Origin: an uncultured Oscillatoriales cyanobacterium
GTDB taxonomy: Bacteria; Cyanobacteriota; Cyanobacteriia; Cyanobacteriales; Microcoleaceae
DNA: 38,663 bases
Direction of reading: 5' to 3'
Assembly (NCBI GenBank): GCA_903893625.1
Contig: CAITND010000234.1
Coordinates: 1-38,663, forward strand
Shown in pieces: positions 24,078 to 32,195 of this stretch (position 1 is the stretch's first letter; the number at the start of each line of letters is the position of its first letter). Below the pieces are notes generated by a model that was given only the letters and a program-made list of their open reading frames with translations, had not been told where the DNA came from and searched no databases. A program made the translations under genes and the position numbers.

Positions 24078-24179
24078 TTTTTGACATCGCGGTCGGGGCG
24101 GGTTTAGAATAGTTTTCTGTGAATATTCAAGCTTAACTCGAACCCGCCCCTACAAAGCATGAACTTTTAATAAACCCAA
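24078..24179. repeat. 102-bp direct repeat, copy 2
   Basis: Exact duplicate of 23244-23345, 834 bases further on, ending 18 bases before the RNase III stop codon region. Confidence 0.95.
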
Positions 24180-24196
24180 CCGACTATCAACTCATT

Positions 24197-25372
24197 TTAG
24201 ATTAATCCTAATTTTTGTAAAGCTAGGGTAGCAGCTTGCTTTTCTGCATCTCTTCTCCTTGTAGCTGTTCCCTGACCATAACTAATACCATTGACTTTAA
24301 CTGCTACAGTAAAGACTCTATTATGAGCATCTCCAGATTCTTGAATCACAATATATTCAGGATTTTGTTGATAATTAGTTATCGCCCAATGTTGAAAAGT
24401 ATTTTTAGCATCATTCAATACCTGAGAACAGTTAGGCTCTATTTTTATGGTTTCTAATTGTTCTAATATCGGTTTTAACCATTCCCAAACTGCATCAATG
24501 CCAGAATCTTTATAATAAGCTCCAATGACCGCTTCCAAAGTATTACTTAATAAAGTTGGATTTGTCCGACCTCCGGTTAATTCTTCTCCTTTCCCTAATT
24601 TTATCCATTTTCCCAAATTAAAATTCTGAGCTAATATTGCTAATGCTTCATTACTGACAATTTTTTCTCGTTTCTTAGTCAATTGTCCTTCTTGTTCACC
24701 GAAATATTTTTCATAAACATAATCTCCCGCTAAAAATTGTAACACAGAATCCCCTAAAAATTCCAGTTGTTCGTTATCTCCTTGTGTTTTTGTTGGGTTT
24801 TCAAACATATAACTGCGATGGGTTAATGCTCGTAACAATAATCTCGCATCTTGAAACGGAATTTTGTCTAAAAGTTCTTTTAATTGCTCTCGAATTTGCT
24901 CATCTGCTTGAGACATTTGAGCTTGAGAAAAATTAGATTGTTTTTGAGTCAGAAGTTTAAAAACAATTTGTTTATGAGCATCAACAGTCTTTTCTTGTTC
25001 AGCACCAATTTTCACAAGTAACCGATGAATACTATCTAAAGCCCGAAAAGCGTCCTCTGGTGAAAAGCCATTAATATGCGCCCATCTATTTCGGACTTCA
25101 ATCAATTCATTGATTAAATATCTTTCTGAAGATAAATATTTCTTGAAAACTTTATCCCAGCGTTGATTGATTATAGTTAATAAAGCAGAAACATCTTGGA
25201 AAATTTCTTCATCACTTCGATTAAAATTGTTCTTATTTGATAGGCAAAGATTGACCTGAGAAAACCAACTATTGCCATAAACTTCTCTCATTTTTTGTTC
25301 GACGTAAGGAGATAGTGCTTGACTTAATAATGTCAAAGATTGACCAATTATTTCATTATTGCTGAGTTTCAT
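24197..25372 (-). CDS. rnc: Ribonuclease III with N-terminal Swt1-type HEPN domain
   Basis: A 391-aa protein, about 160 residues longer than ordinary RNase III. The C-terminal part is standard: nuclease domain about 160-300 with NEQLEFLGD (E201, E204, D208 equal to the E. coli metal-site region) and LLSNTLEAVIGAYY (N277 where E. coli has Asp114; E280 equals Glu117), then a double-stranded-RNA-binding domain about 317-388. The N-terminal part (1-130), with RYLINELIEVRNRWAHINGF and FRALDSIHRLL, resembles the HEPN domain of Swt1-like proteins and has R94-N95-xxx-H99, the RNxxxH motif of HEPN RNases. A charged linker (130-160) joins them. Whether this gene replaces or supplements a normal rnc elsewhere cannot be seen. 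Confidence 0.9.
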   Translation of the reverse strand: MKLSNNEIIGQSLTLLSQALSPYVEQKMREVYGNSWFSQVNLCLSNKNNFNRSDEEIFQDVSALLTIINQRWDKVFKKYLSSERYLINELIEVRNRWAHINGFSPEDAFRALDSIHRLLVKIGAEQEKTVDAHKQIVFKLLTQKQSNFSQAQMSQADEQIREQLKELLDKIPFQDARLLLRALTHRSYMFENPTKTQGDNEQLEFLGDSVLQFLAGDYVYEKYFGEQEGQLTKKREKIVSNEALAILAQNFNLGKWIKLGKGEELTGGRTNPTLLSNTLEAVIGAYYKDSGIDAVWEWLKPILEQLETIKIEPNCSQVLNDAKNTFQHWAITNYQQNPEYIVIQESGDAHNRVFTVAVKVNGISYGQGTATRRRDAEKQAATLALQKLGLI

Positions 25373-25608
25373 CTTAAGTTCATCCTTTTACTTACTTTAA
25401 AATAGTTTCAAACAAAAAGCCACATCTATCAATGCTGGGAAACAGCTTGATACCATAGGGTGAGTAACTTAGACCTTAACTACAACTCAACAAGGTTCGA
25501 TTTCTGAAAAACTGATATTTTTGTAGAAAATGCTGTAGTTGTATGTTTTATCCTATTTTATCAACACCCTCAAACTTTCCCTGATTATCCCAATATAACC
25601 CAATTGTA

Positions 25609-25664
25609 GGGGCGGGTTCAAGACAATCTTTGTTAATTAGCATAAATCTTGATAAACCCGCCCC
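25609..25664. repeat. GGGGCGGGTT inverted-repeat element
   Basis: GGGGCGGGTT (25609-25618) and AACCCGCCCC (25655-25664) are perfect complements around an AT-rich centre. The same arms occur inside both 102-bp repeats, so all three belong to one MITE-like family. Confidence 0.75.
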
Positions 25665-25683
25665 CAACCCATGAACAATTCCC

Positions 25684-25748
25684 AGAAACCCGGTTTCTGA
25701 ATAAATCTTGATGGTATACAACTGATCTCAATTAGAAACCCGGTTTCT
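25684..25748. repeat. 65-bp palindrome doublet, copy 2
   Basis: AGAAACCCGGTTTCT at both ends of a 35-base centre, about 90 percent identical to 23174-23238. The right palindrome lies 37 bases beyond the HigA stop codon. Confidence 0.85.
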
Positions 25749-25784
25749 TCCGCAGTTAATCATTTGTTTGTTGTGAAGATTTGA

Positions 25785-26093
25785 TCATTTTGACTGTTTT
25801 CTAAACTTCAAGACTTCAGACTCTAAGCGATCTTCTAACTGATCTTTTGCAAATTCTAAATCATAATTAACTTGAATATTTAACCAAAATCGTTCTGATA
25901 ATCCCAAATATTTCGATAATCTCAAAGCAATATCTGCTGTTATCGCCGATTTTCCTTGAATAATCTCATCAATTTTTATCAAAGAAATATGAATATCCTC
26001 TGCTAACTGTTCTAAGGTTATCTCCATCGGGTTCAAAAATTCTTCTAATAGAATTTCACCAGGATGAACTGGGTCTAACTTAAGTTCTCTCAT
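25785..26093 (-). CDS. higA: HigA-family XRE antitoxin, no adjacent toxin
   Basis: The 102-aa protein starts LDPVHPGEILLEEFLNPMEI, the HigA hallmark (HPGExLxEEFL), and continues with a helix-turn-helix (TLEQLAEDIHISLIKIDEII) and ALRLSKYLGLSERFWLNIQV. HigA represses its own operon and neutralises the mRNase HigB. In HigB-HigA pairs the toxin gene usually lies directly upstream; here the upstream sequence is a 54-base gap and the end of uvrA, so the toxin has been lost or was never present. Its gene symbol is by family only. Confidence 0.88.
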   Translation of the reverse strand: MRELKLDPVHPGEILLEEFLNPMEITLEQLAEDIHISLIKIDEIIQGKSAITADIALRLSKYLGLSERFWLNIQVNYDLEFAKDQLEDRLESEVLKFRKQSK

Positions 26094-26130
26094 AATTTTA
26101 TAATAGGGAACAGGGATATTGATTAAATGT

Positions 26131-26147
26131 GATGGGCATAGCCCATC
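26131..26147. repeat. Hairpin between uvrA and higA
   Basis: GATGGGC-ATA-GCCCATC, a perfect 7-bp stem directly against the uvrA stop codon. No T-run follows on the minus strand. It belongs to a frequent cyanobacterial 'GGGC...GCCC' type of short repeat and may stabilise the uvrA mRNA end. Confidence 0.5.
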
Positions 26148-29100
26148 CTACTTGGAGGGATGTTGTTTTAAGGCTTGTTTTAAATATATTCCCGTGTAAG
26201 ATTTATTGTTTTTAGCAATATCTTCTGGTGTTCCTTCCGCAATTAATTCTCCGCCTTTGTCTCCTCCCTCTGGCCCTAAATCAATCACCCAATCTGCACA
26301 ACGAATCACATCTAAATTATGTTCAATTACTAAAATAGAATTCCCTTTATCTACTAACCGTTGTAACACATTTAATAATTGATGCACATCATAAAAGGAT
26401 AAACCTGTTGTCGGTTCATCAATTAAATATAACGTTTTCCCCGTTGCGCGTTTGGATAATTCTGACGCTAATTTAACCCGTTGTGCTTCTCCTCCTGATA
26501 ACGTTGGTGCTGGTTGTCCTAACTGAATATAACCTAAACCTACATCCACTAAAGTTTGTAATCGACTCGCCGCCCTGGGGATATTTTCAAACACTTCTAA
26601 AGCGGTTTCTACAGGCATATTTAATACATCTGCGATGGAATATCCTTTATATTTCACCTGTAACGTTTCCCGGTTATATCTCGCGCCTTTGCACACTTCG
26701 CATTGTACATAAACATCGGGTAAAAAGTTCATTTCAATAATATTAACTCCCTGTCCGCCGCAAGCTTCACACCGTCCTCCTTTGACATTAAAAGAAAATT
26801 GTCCGGCTTTGTAACCTCTGGCTTTCGCTTCGATGGTTTCTGAAAATACATCTCGAATAATATCAAAAACTCCGGTATAAGTTGCGGGGTTAGATCTCGG
26901 AGTTCGACCAATAGGAGATTGATCAATTACAATCACTTTATCTAAGGCGTCTAACCCTTCTATTTGTTTTAAATCCTTGGGAAAAGGAACTTTTCGGGTA
27001 AAATGATGTTGTAAAGCGGGATAAAGTAATTCATTCATTAAGGTTGATTTTCCTGAACCGGAAACCCCTGTAATACTCACCAGTTTTCCTAATGGAATTT
27101 CAACGGTAATATGATTTAAGTTATTGCGAGTGGCGTTACTTAATTTAATGCTTTTTCCATTACCTATTCTTCGTTTTGGGGGGGTAGCAATTTTTAGTCG
27201 TCCTGATAAATAAGCACCCGTTAATGAAGTTTCTGCTTTTAACAAAACCTCGATATTTCCTTGAGCAACAATTTCACCCCCATGCACTCCCGCCCCCGGC
27301 CCAATATCGACTAAATGATCCGCCGCCCGAATCGTTTCTTCATCATGTTCAACTACAATTAAGGTATTACCTAAATCTCGTAATTTAATTAACGTATTTA
27401 ATAGTTTGCTATTATCCCGTTGATGTAACCCAATACTCGGTTCATCTAACACATACAAAACTCCCGTTAACCCGGCTCCAATTTGAGTGGCTAACCGAAT
27501 GCGTTGAGCTTCTCCTCCTGATAACGTTGATGCAGTTCTCGCTAAGGTTAAATAGTCTAATCCCACATCGAGTAAAAATTGTAGTCGAGCTTTAATTTCT
27601 CGCAAGACTAATTCAGCTATTTTCGCTTGTCTTTCTGTTAGGTTTAACTGATTAATCCGTTCTAAACAATCCCGAATTGAAACTTCTGTTAATTGATTGA
27701 TTTGATATTGTCCAACTCGCACCGCTAAAGCTTCTGATTTTAACCGTTTTCCCTGACAAACTTCGCAGGGTTGATCAATTAAATATTGTTCTAATTTCTG
27801 CTTTTGTAATTCCGATGCTGTCTCCTCATATTGACGTTGTAATAAGGGAATAACTCCTGCGTAGGGTCGATAATATCCTTGGTTTTCTCGATAGCGAGAA
27901 TCGGTTTCAATTAAGATAGGTTCCTCTGAACCATAAAGGATAATATGTTGTTGTTCTTTTGTGAGTTGATTCCAAGGGGTAGTAATCTCAAATCCAAAGG
28001 CTTGACCGATACTATGCAATATTGATAAATAATAGGAATTATCCTTTTCTGACCAAGGTGCAATTGCAGTATAAACGGGTTGAGTTAAATCAGGAATAAC
28101 TAACTCAGGGGAAAAGGTTTTCAGATGTCCTAAACCATGACAACGGGAACAAGCACCAAAGGGAGAATTAAACGAAAATAACCGAGGAGAAAGTTCTTCC
28201 ATTACCGCCCCATGTTCAGGACAGGCGAAATTCTCAGAAAAGACCAGTTGTGATGAAATAGATGAAGCTTCTAAATTTTCGGTTTCTACTTCGTAAGCAG
28301 TATCGCTATTTTCCGCAACTTTTTTATCTCCAGATCTTGCAATTTTTGAGCCAGTTGATATATACTTACTATTAGACCGCGACGCGGATACCCTATCCGA
28401 TGTATCATCTAATACCTCTATTACCGCAATTCCACTAGATTGCTTTAAACAAGTACCCAAAGAATCGGCTAGACGTTCCTCCAGTCCTGGCTTTTTAATT
28501 AAGCGGTCAATGACGATTTCAATGGTATGAGTATAATTTTTATCTAACTCGATATTTTCTGACAGTTCAAAAACCTCGGAATTGACCCTGACGCGAACAA
28601 ATCCTTGCGAGGCTAAACTGGACAAAAGCTTGCGGTGAGTCCCCTTTTTCCCTCGCACTACAGGAGCAAGAATCATGAATTTGGTGCGGTCTGGGAGTTC
28701 CATAATGCGATCGCACATTTCATCAAGGGTTTGGGGCGCAATATTGCGATCGCAAATTGGACAATGGGGTTGACCCGCACGACCAAACAGCAACCGCAAA
28801 TAATCATAAATCTCCGTAACCGTCCCCACCGTAGACCGAGGGTTATGGGAGGTTGATTTCTGGTCAATGGAAATAGCCGGACTCAACCCTTCAATCGCAT
28901 CGACATCGGGTTTATCCAGTTGTCCGAGAAATTGTCGCGCATAAGCACTCAGTGATTCTACATAGCGGCGTTGACCTTCGGCGAAAATGGTATCAAAGGC
29001 TAAGGAAGATTTACCCGAACCGGAAACCCCTGTAAATACAATTAAGCGATCTCGCGGTAATTCTAAGTCAACATTTTTCAAATTATGTTGTTTCGCACCC

Positions 29101-29168
29101 CGAATGCGAATACTGTTGGGGGTGTTGTTGGGATAGGGTAACGGGTCAGAAAGTGATGTTGAGTTCAC
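26148..29168 (-). CDS. uvrA: Excinuclease ABC subunit A
   Basis: The 1006-aa damage-recognition ATPase of nucleotide excision repair. Walker A GVSGSGKSS (47-55), the UvrB-interaction region (RRYVESLSAYARQFLG), zinc finger parts CPICDRNI and C-x2-C at GACSRCHGLG, the ABC signature TLSGGEAQRIRLATQ, a second Walker A (GVSGSGKSTLMNELLYPAL), the C-terminal zinc finger RCEACGGQG...CEVCKGARY and TLSGGEAQRVKLASEL are all in order. It is about 65 residues longer than E. coli UvrA, mainly from a low-complexity Ser/Glu insertion around residues 255-305 just before FACPEHGAVMEELSPR. The start is GTG at 29168; no ATG fits the frame nearby. Confidence 0.98.
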   Translation of the reverse strand: MNSTSLSDPLPYPNNTPNSIRIRGAKQHNLKNVDLELPRDRLIVFTGVSGSGKSSLAFDTIFAEGQRRYVESLSAYARQFLGQLDKPDVDAIEGLSPAISIDQKSTSHNPRSTVGTVTEIYDYLRLLFGRAGQPHCPICDRNIAPQTLDEMCDRIMELPDRTKFMILAPVVRGKKGTHRKLLSSLASQGFVRVRVNSEVFELSENIELDKNYTHTIEIVIDRLIKKPGLEERLADSLGTCLKQSSGIAVIEVLDDTSDRVSASRSNSKYISTGSKIARSGDKKVAENSDTAYEVETENLEASSISSQLVFSENFACPEHGAVMEELSPRLFSFNSPFGACSRCHGLGHLKTFSPELVIPDLTQPVYTAIAPWSEKDNSYYLSILHSIGQAFGFEITTPWNQLTKEQQHIILYGSEEPILIETDSRYRENQGYYRPYAGVIPLLQRQYEETASELQKQKLEQYLIDQPCEVCQGKRLKSEALAVRVGQYQINQLTEVSIRDCLERINQLNLTERQAKIAELVLREIKARLQFLLDVGLDYLTLARTASTLSGGEAQRIRLATQIGAGLTGVLYVLDEPSIGLHQRDNSKLLNTLIKLRDLGNTLIVVEHDEETIRAADHLVDIGPGAGVHGGEIVAQGNIEVLLKAETSLTGAYLSGRLKIATPPKRRIGNGKSIKLSNATRNNLNHITVEIPLGKLVSITGVSGSGKSTLMNELLYPALQHHFTRKVPFPKDLKQIEGLDALDKVIVIDQSPIGRTPRSNPATYTGVFDIIRDVFSETIEAKARGYKAGQFSFNVKGGRCEACGGQGVNIIEMNFLPDVYVQCEVCKGARYNRETLQVKYKGYSIADVLNMPVETALEVFENIPRAASRLQTLVDVGLGYIQLGQPAPTLSGGEAQRVKLASELSKRATGKTLYLIDEPTTGLSFYDVHQLLNVLQRLVDKGNSILVIEHNLDVIRCADWVIDLGPEGGDKGGELIAEGTPEDIAKNNKSYTGIYLKQALKQHPSK

Positions 29169-29300
29169 TGCATTTCGAGTGGTACAGTCCTTAATTATCT
29201 TAGCGTTACCCTTGGGATTTGGGAGTTGTGGATTTAAAAAGGGAATGTTACTATAGTATGAGATAGTAAAAATTAAAGTAATAAAATACAGGTTAAAAAT

Positions 29301-29921
29301 ATGGAAATCAACATTGATACTACAATCTTATCTGTAAAGTCTGAAAAGCCTTTTCTAACAAGTCATGAACTTCAGCAGTTTATGGAATGGTTACAATCAA
29401 ATGAAACTGTCTTGGAAGCTGCTAAGTATTTAGGGGAGTATGAAAAACTAATCATTCAAAATACAATTCAATCTTTGAAGCAAAGCCATCCCGATCTATT
29501 TTCAACTTCACAAATGGAAGAAAAAATAACGGGTGATATCAGTTTTTATTTACATTTAATTAGAGACTCCTTAGTCGTTAGTGATAAAACAGCATTAGGT
29601 GAAGCCTTAAAACCCAATATCCTTAATACGTTATCTTTATCTCCTGGCTGCTTAATTGAAGCTCTCAATTTAATTAAAAATAATATTTTTATTAAAGAAA
29701 ATGCAAAACAAGAAATTTTAGAGTATATAGACTATGCGATACAAAAAATTATTGAAAAGGACAATTGCAAGACTTTAGAAGATAACAATCATCAGCTTCC
29801 TTTCTGGCAAAAAATTATAGAAATTGGTACAACTGTTTCTCAAGCAGAATGGGAAAAATTACCCAAAGATTTTTCTAAAAACTTTGAACATTATCTGTAT
29901 GGGGTTGCTAAAGATTCATGA
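29301..29921 (+). CDS. Putative antitoxin with a bilin-less phycobiliprotein-like domain
   Basis: This 206-aa protein precedes and overlaps a PIN toxin (ATGA). Residues about 8-150 follow the phycobilisome (PF00502) helix order: FLTSHELQQFMEWL like 'YLSPGELDRIKAFV', IIQNTIQSLKQSHPDLFS like 'IVKQAGDRLFQKRPDIVS', and GDISFYLHLIRDSLVVSDKT like '[20 protein letters not shown]'. The position of the bilin-attaching cysteine (before RD) is Ile in EKITGD, so no chromophore is expected. The last 40 residues (LPFWQKIIEIGTTVSQAEWE, KLPKDFSKNFEHYLYG) are a tail I associate with small antitoxins next to PIN genes. So a globin-like fold may have been reused as a toxin-neutralising protein. This comparison was made by eye. 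Confidence 0.7.
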   Translation: MEINIDTTILSVKSEKPFLTSHELQQFMEWLQSNETVLEAAKYLGEYEKLIIQNTIQSLKQSHPDLFSTSQMEEKITGDISFYLHLIRDSLVVSDKTALGEALKPNILNTLSLSPGCLIEALNLIKNNIFIKENAKQEILEYIDYAIQKIIEKDNCKTLEDNNHQLPFWQKIIEIGTTVSQAEWEKLPKDFSKNFEHYLYGVAKDS

Positions 29922-30331
29922 AATTTATTTTCCTGGATACTTCATATTTACAAGCTTTAGCTAACCCAGGTGATGATTTACATCAACGTGCCATAGAAGT
30001 AACAGAAAAGCTGGGTGCATTTGTTCCTGTTACCAGTGAAATGGTACTTACCGAACTTTTGAATGCCCTATCGAGCAAAGGTCGGTATTTGCGACAAATT
30101 GCACTTGAGATTACTACTAAATTACAAAATGATTCACAGGTTGAAATAGTTCTTCAAACCAGCGAATTGTTTAAAAGTGCTGTTAAATTTTATAGTCAAA
30201 GATTGGATAAGGGTTACAGCTTAACAGACTGTGCTTCAATGTTAATCATGCGTCAAAAAGGAATTCAAGATATTTTGACTTATGATAAACATTTTCTGCA
30301 AGAAGGGTTTAATGCTTTGCTTAGAGAATAA
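29918..30331 (+). CDS. PIN-domain toxin (VapC-like)
   Basis: This 137-aa protein has all PIN acidic residues: D7 (FIFLDTSYLQAL), E46 (VLTELLNAL), D104 (YSLTDCASM) and D123 (ILTYDKHF). PIN toxins cut tRNA or rRNA with Mg2+. The start ATG lies four bases inside the previous gene's stop (ATGA), so the pair is translationally coupled and the upstream protein is the likely antitoxin. It ends with LQEGFNALLRE, typical of this PIN subfamily. Confidence 0.93.
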   Translation: MKFIFLDTSYLQALANPGDDLHQRAIEVTEKLGAFVPVTSEMVLTELLNALSSKGRYLRQIALEITTKLQNDSQVEIVLQTSELFKSAVKFYSQRLDKGYSLTDCASMLIMRQKGIQDILTYDKHFLQEGFNALLRE

Positions 30332-30401
30332 GATAACCTTTAGAGGGTATTATAGCAAGAAATAAGAGCGATCGCATCATTCAACAACAGGAGGAAAATT
30401 A

Positions 30402-30628
30402 ATGACAGAAACGAATACTCAAGATGTTCTCGCTTTTCTTGATAAAATTATTCCTGATACCCCAGAAATGCAACTCATCGAAAGACAGGAATTATTTAGA
30501 TTAACCTTAACTCAAGTGATGCGAAATTTACGAAAAAATTAGGTTTCACCCAAGCGGAATTAACTTAAAAAATGGGAGTAGATCAAAGTTGGGTTTCTAA
30601 GTTAGAAAGTGCAAATAAAGACTCATAA
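30402..30628 (+). pseudogene. Broken XRE-family antitoxin gene
   Basis: The frame starts at ATG 30402 with a good GGAGG site and runs 46 codons (DVLAFLDKIIPDTPEMQLI, then TLTQVMRNLRKN) to TAG at 30540. One missing A in the A6 run at about 30532-30537 shifts the frame: with an extra A it continues KLGFTQAELT, meets TAA where CAA (Gln) is expected, and goes on MGVDQSWVSKLESANKD to TAA at 30628. So it has a frameshift and a nonsense change in a helix-turn-helix antitoxin. Its toxin is not adjacent. Confidence 0.75.
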
Positions 30629-30652
30629 AGTCTATTCTAGCTTTGCGAGTTT

Positions 30653-31372
30653 TTACAACTCTGTCTCATGGTCAAACATTTTGCCAATCAAGATAAACAT
30701 TAGCCAAATTGCCTCCCAATAATCGATTAATTTAAATAAAGGATTATCGGGCATTTGTGACATAGACAAAGAAGATTTTCGTAGTGAACCTGTACCATGA
30801 GCTTCTGCTGTCCTAAATTCACTATCAAATTTTTCTAAAGTTTTTAGTATTAAATCTATAGAATCTATAGAATCTTTAGATATTCCTTTGATCTCATTTG
30901 CAAGTTTTTTAAATGTTCTCTTTTTACTCTTGGCATCATTAAATTTTTGATGGTTATCAAAATCGTACATCAGAATTAAAAAACCCATAATCTTATCCCA
31001 CAACGCTCTATAACGGAAAATAAAGTTAGAACTGAATCGATGTATATCTATTTTACCAAAAAATTTTTCTTCAGAGTCTAATAGAGATCCTCCCTCAAGC
31101 TTTCCTTTTGAAAAAAAACGATTCCATGTTCCCCCTAGATCAGAAAACTCATAATAAAGCAGCATAAAGTTAATATATATGTCAAACAAAGCTGTAAATA
31201 TTTTACTAGCCTTATTATTAGGATATAATCCATATAAGTAATCATAAGCCTTGACAAGAGAAATCTGGTCAAGATGAAGAGAGAAACGTTTTTCATTATA
31301 GGATTTTATCAAATTTTCAAATCTAATAACCTCCTCTCTGTTTTTAAAAGTAAAATCCTCTTTACTTTCCAT
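30653..31372 (-). CDS. Unrecognised helical protein, possible HEPN-like fold
   Basis: The protein is 239 aa, predicted all-alpha from composition, with no signal peptide; two hydrophobic stretches (IFTALFDIYINFMLLYYEF and AIWLMFILIGKMF) look like buried helices more than clear membrane segments. One motif stands out: FRTAEAHGTGSLRK, with R187-x4-H192, the Rx4-6H arrangement of HEPN proteins, preceded by a long helix RYRALWDKIMGFLILMYD as in several HEPN families. I cannot name the family. A weak AAGGA ribosome site precedes ATG at 31372. It lies between two toxin-type modules with its own orientation, so a defence or toxin role is possible but not shown. Confidence 0.55.
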   Translation of the reverse strand: MESKEDFTFKNREEVIRFENLIKSYNEKRFSLHLDQISLVKAYDYLYGLYPNNKASKIFTALFDIYINFMLLYYEFSDLGGTWNRFFSKGKLEGGSLLDSEEKFFGKIDIHRFSSNFIFRYRALWDKIMGFLILMYDFDNHQKFNDAKSKKRTFKKLANEIKGISKDSIDSIDLILKTLEKFDSEFRTAEAHGTGSLRKSSLSMSQMPDNPLFKLIDYWEAIWLMFILIGKMFDHETEL

Positions 31373-31426
31373 ATTACATATTTATTCCTTGACTTTATTT
31401 ATTGATTTTATCACAAGTTTCCTTAT

Positions 31427-31523
31427 TTCCAGGTAGGAACCTGGGAATATTTTATCAGAGGCTCCGCCTCTTGTTAAAGGTGGCAGAGCCACCCTAACAT
31501 CATTTCTAGGTAGAACCTAGAAA
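31427..31523. repeat. Palindrome-flanked repeat cassette
   Basis: Two palindromes, TTCCAGGT-AGGA-ACCTGGGAA-like (31427-31447) and TTTCTAGGT-AGA-ACCTAGAAA (31503-31523), enclose GAGGCTCCGCCTC (about 31458-31470) and GGTGGCAGAGCCACC (about 31479-31493). Every block is itself an inverted repeat, so the transcript would form a row of four hairpins. This is a MITE-like intergenic element. Confidence 0.7.
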
Positions 31524-31571
31524 CGAGGGGTGAAGGAGAGTTTTAGGAAGCGATCGCTATTATCTTATTAT

Positions 31572-32195
31572 CTAGCGTATTACTAATTTACCTTGACTTT
31601 GTGCTGCTTGAATCACAGTACGGTTAGTCGTAAAAACCCGAATAGTAGGTACTGTAACGTAATCACCATCATCAGTAATTACATTAACGATTCCTTCTTT
31701 CTCCATCGTTTCCAAAATCAATAAATCATACCCGTCTAATGATTGAGTTTGAAAACGATTTAAAGCTGCATCTGTTATTGATTCGTCAAGGGTAAGATTG
31801 ATAGGAACAGCCATCTGTTTGATTGAACTCCAAACTGATTTTACTTCAGTAACCACCCTAGATCGTTCTACTGAATAATTATGCCGATATTCTTTAGGTT
31901 TAACAGTTCCAGATGTACCATTAAAAATGTCTAGTTCTGCTTTTTCTATCAGATGAGCTAATTCTGCTAAGGAGAATCCTGAATAGCACAGCAATGATTT
32001 CACAGAAACAGAGTTCATGATATAAGAATAGTAGTCCCTGATTTGGTAAGTACGAGGAGGAGAGTTAGTTAGGGTTGCACGAGAATACAATAGCCAGTAC
32101 CAAACATTAGTATCAACAAGAAAAGTATCCTCTGGTTTGGGTGAGTCAGACCGGATATTAACGACTTCTGCCTGAATTGTATAGTTAATTGACAT
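31572..32195 (-). CDS. PIN-domain protein, third gene of the TIGR04255 operon
   Basis: A 207-aa PIN-fold nuclease. Acidic residues stand at D28 (FLVDTNVWYWLLY), E78 (GFSLAELAHLIEKAE), D154/D157 (SLDGYDLLILETM) and D176/D178 (NVITDDGDYVTV), giving a complete metal site. It is longer than a VapC (about 130 aa) through an insert (about 95-135) between helices 4 and 5 and a 20-residue N-terminal extension. Its ATG overlaps the last base of the preceding stop (TAATG), so it is translated from the same mRNA as the DUF4325 and TIGR04255 genes. It is the likely effector; the RNA or DNA target is unknown. Confidence 0.85.
   Translation of the reverse strand: MSINYTIQAEVVNIRSDSPKPEDTFLVDTNVWYWLLYSRATLTNSPPRTYQIRDYYSYIMNSVSVKSLLCYSGFSLAELAHLIEKAELDIFNGTSGTVKPKEYRHNYSVERSRVVTEVKSVWSSIKQMAVPINLTLDESITDAALNRFQTQSLDGYDLLILETMEKEGIVNVITDDGDYVTVPTIRVFTTNRTVIQAAQSQGKLVIR

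Larger units (their letters stand above)
25373..25784. other. Intergenic region upstream of the RNase III gene with MITE-like repeats
   Basis: Of 412 bases, 25609-25664 is a GGGGCGGGTT/AACCCGCCCC inverted repeat element with a 36-base centre, related to the 102-bp repeats by its termini, and 25684-25748 is the second 65-bp doublet. 25373-25600 is AT-rich with no recognisable gene or promoter; the T-rich stretch could hold the rnc promoter. Confidence 0.6.
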
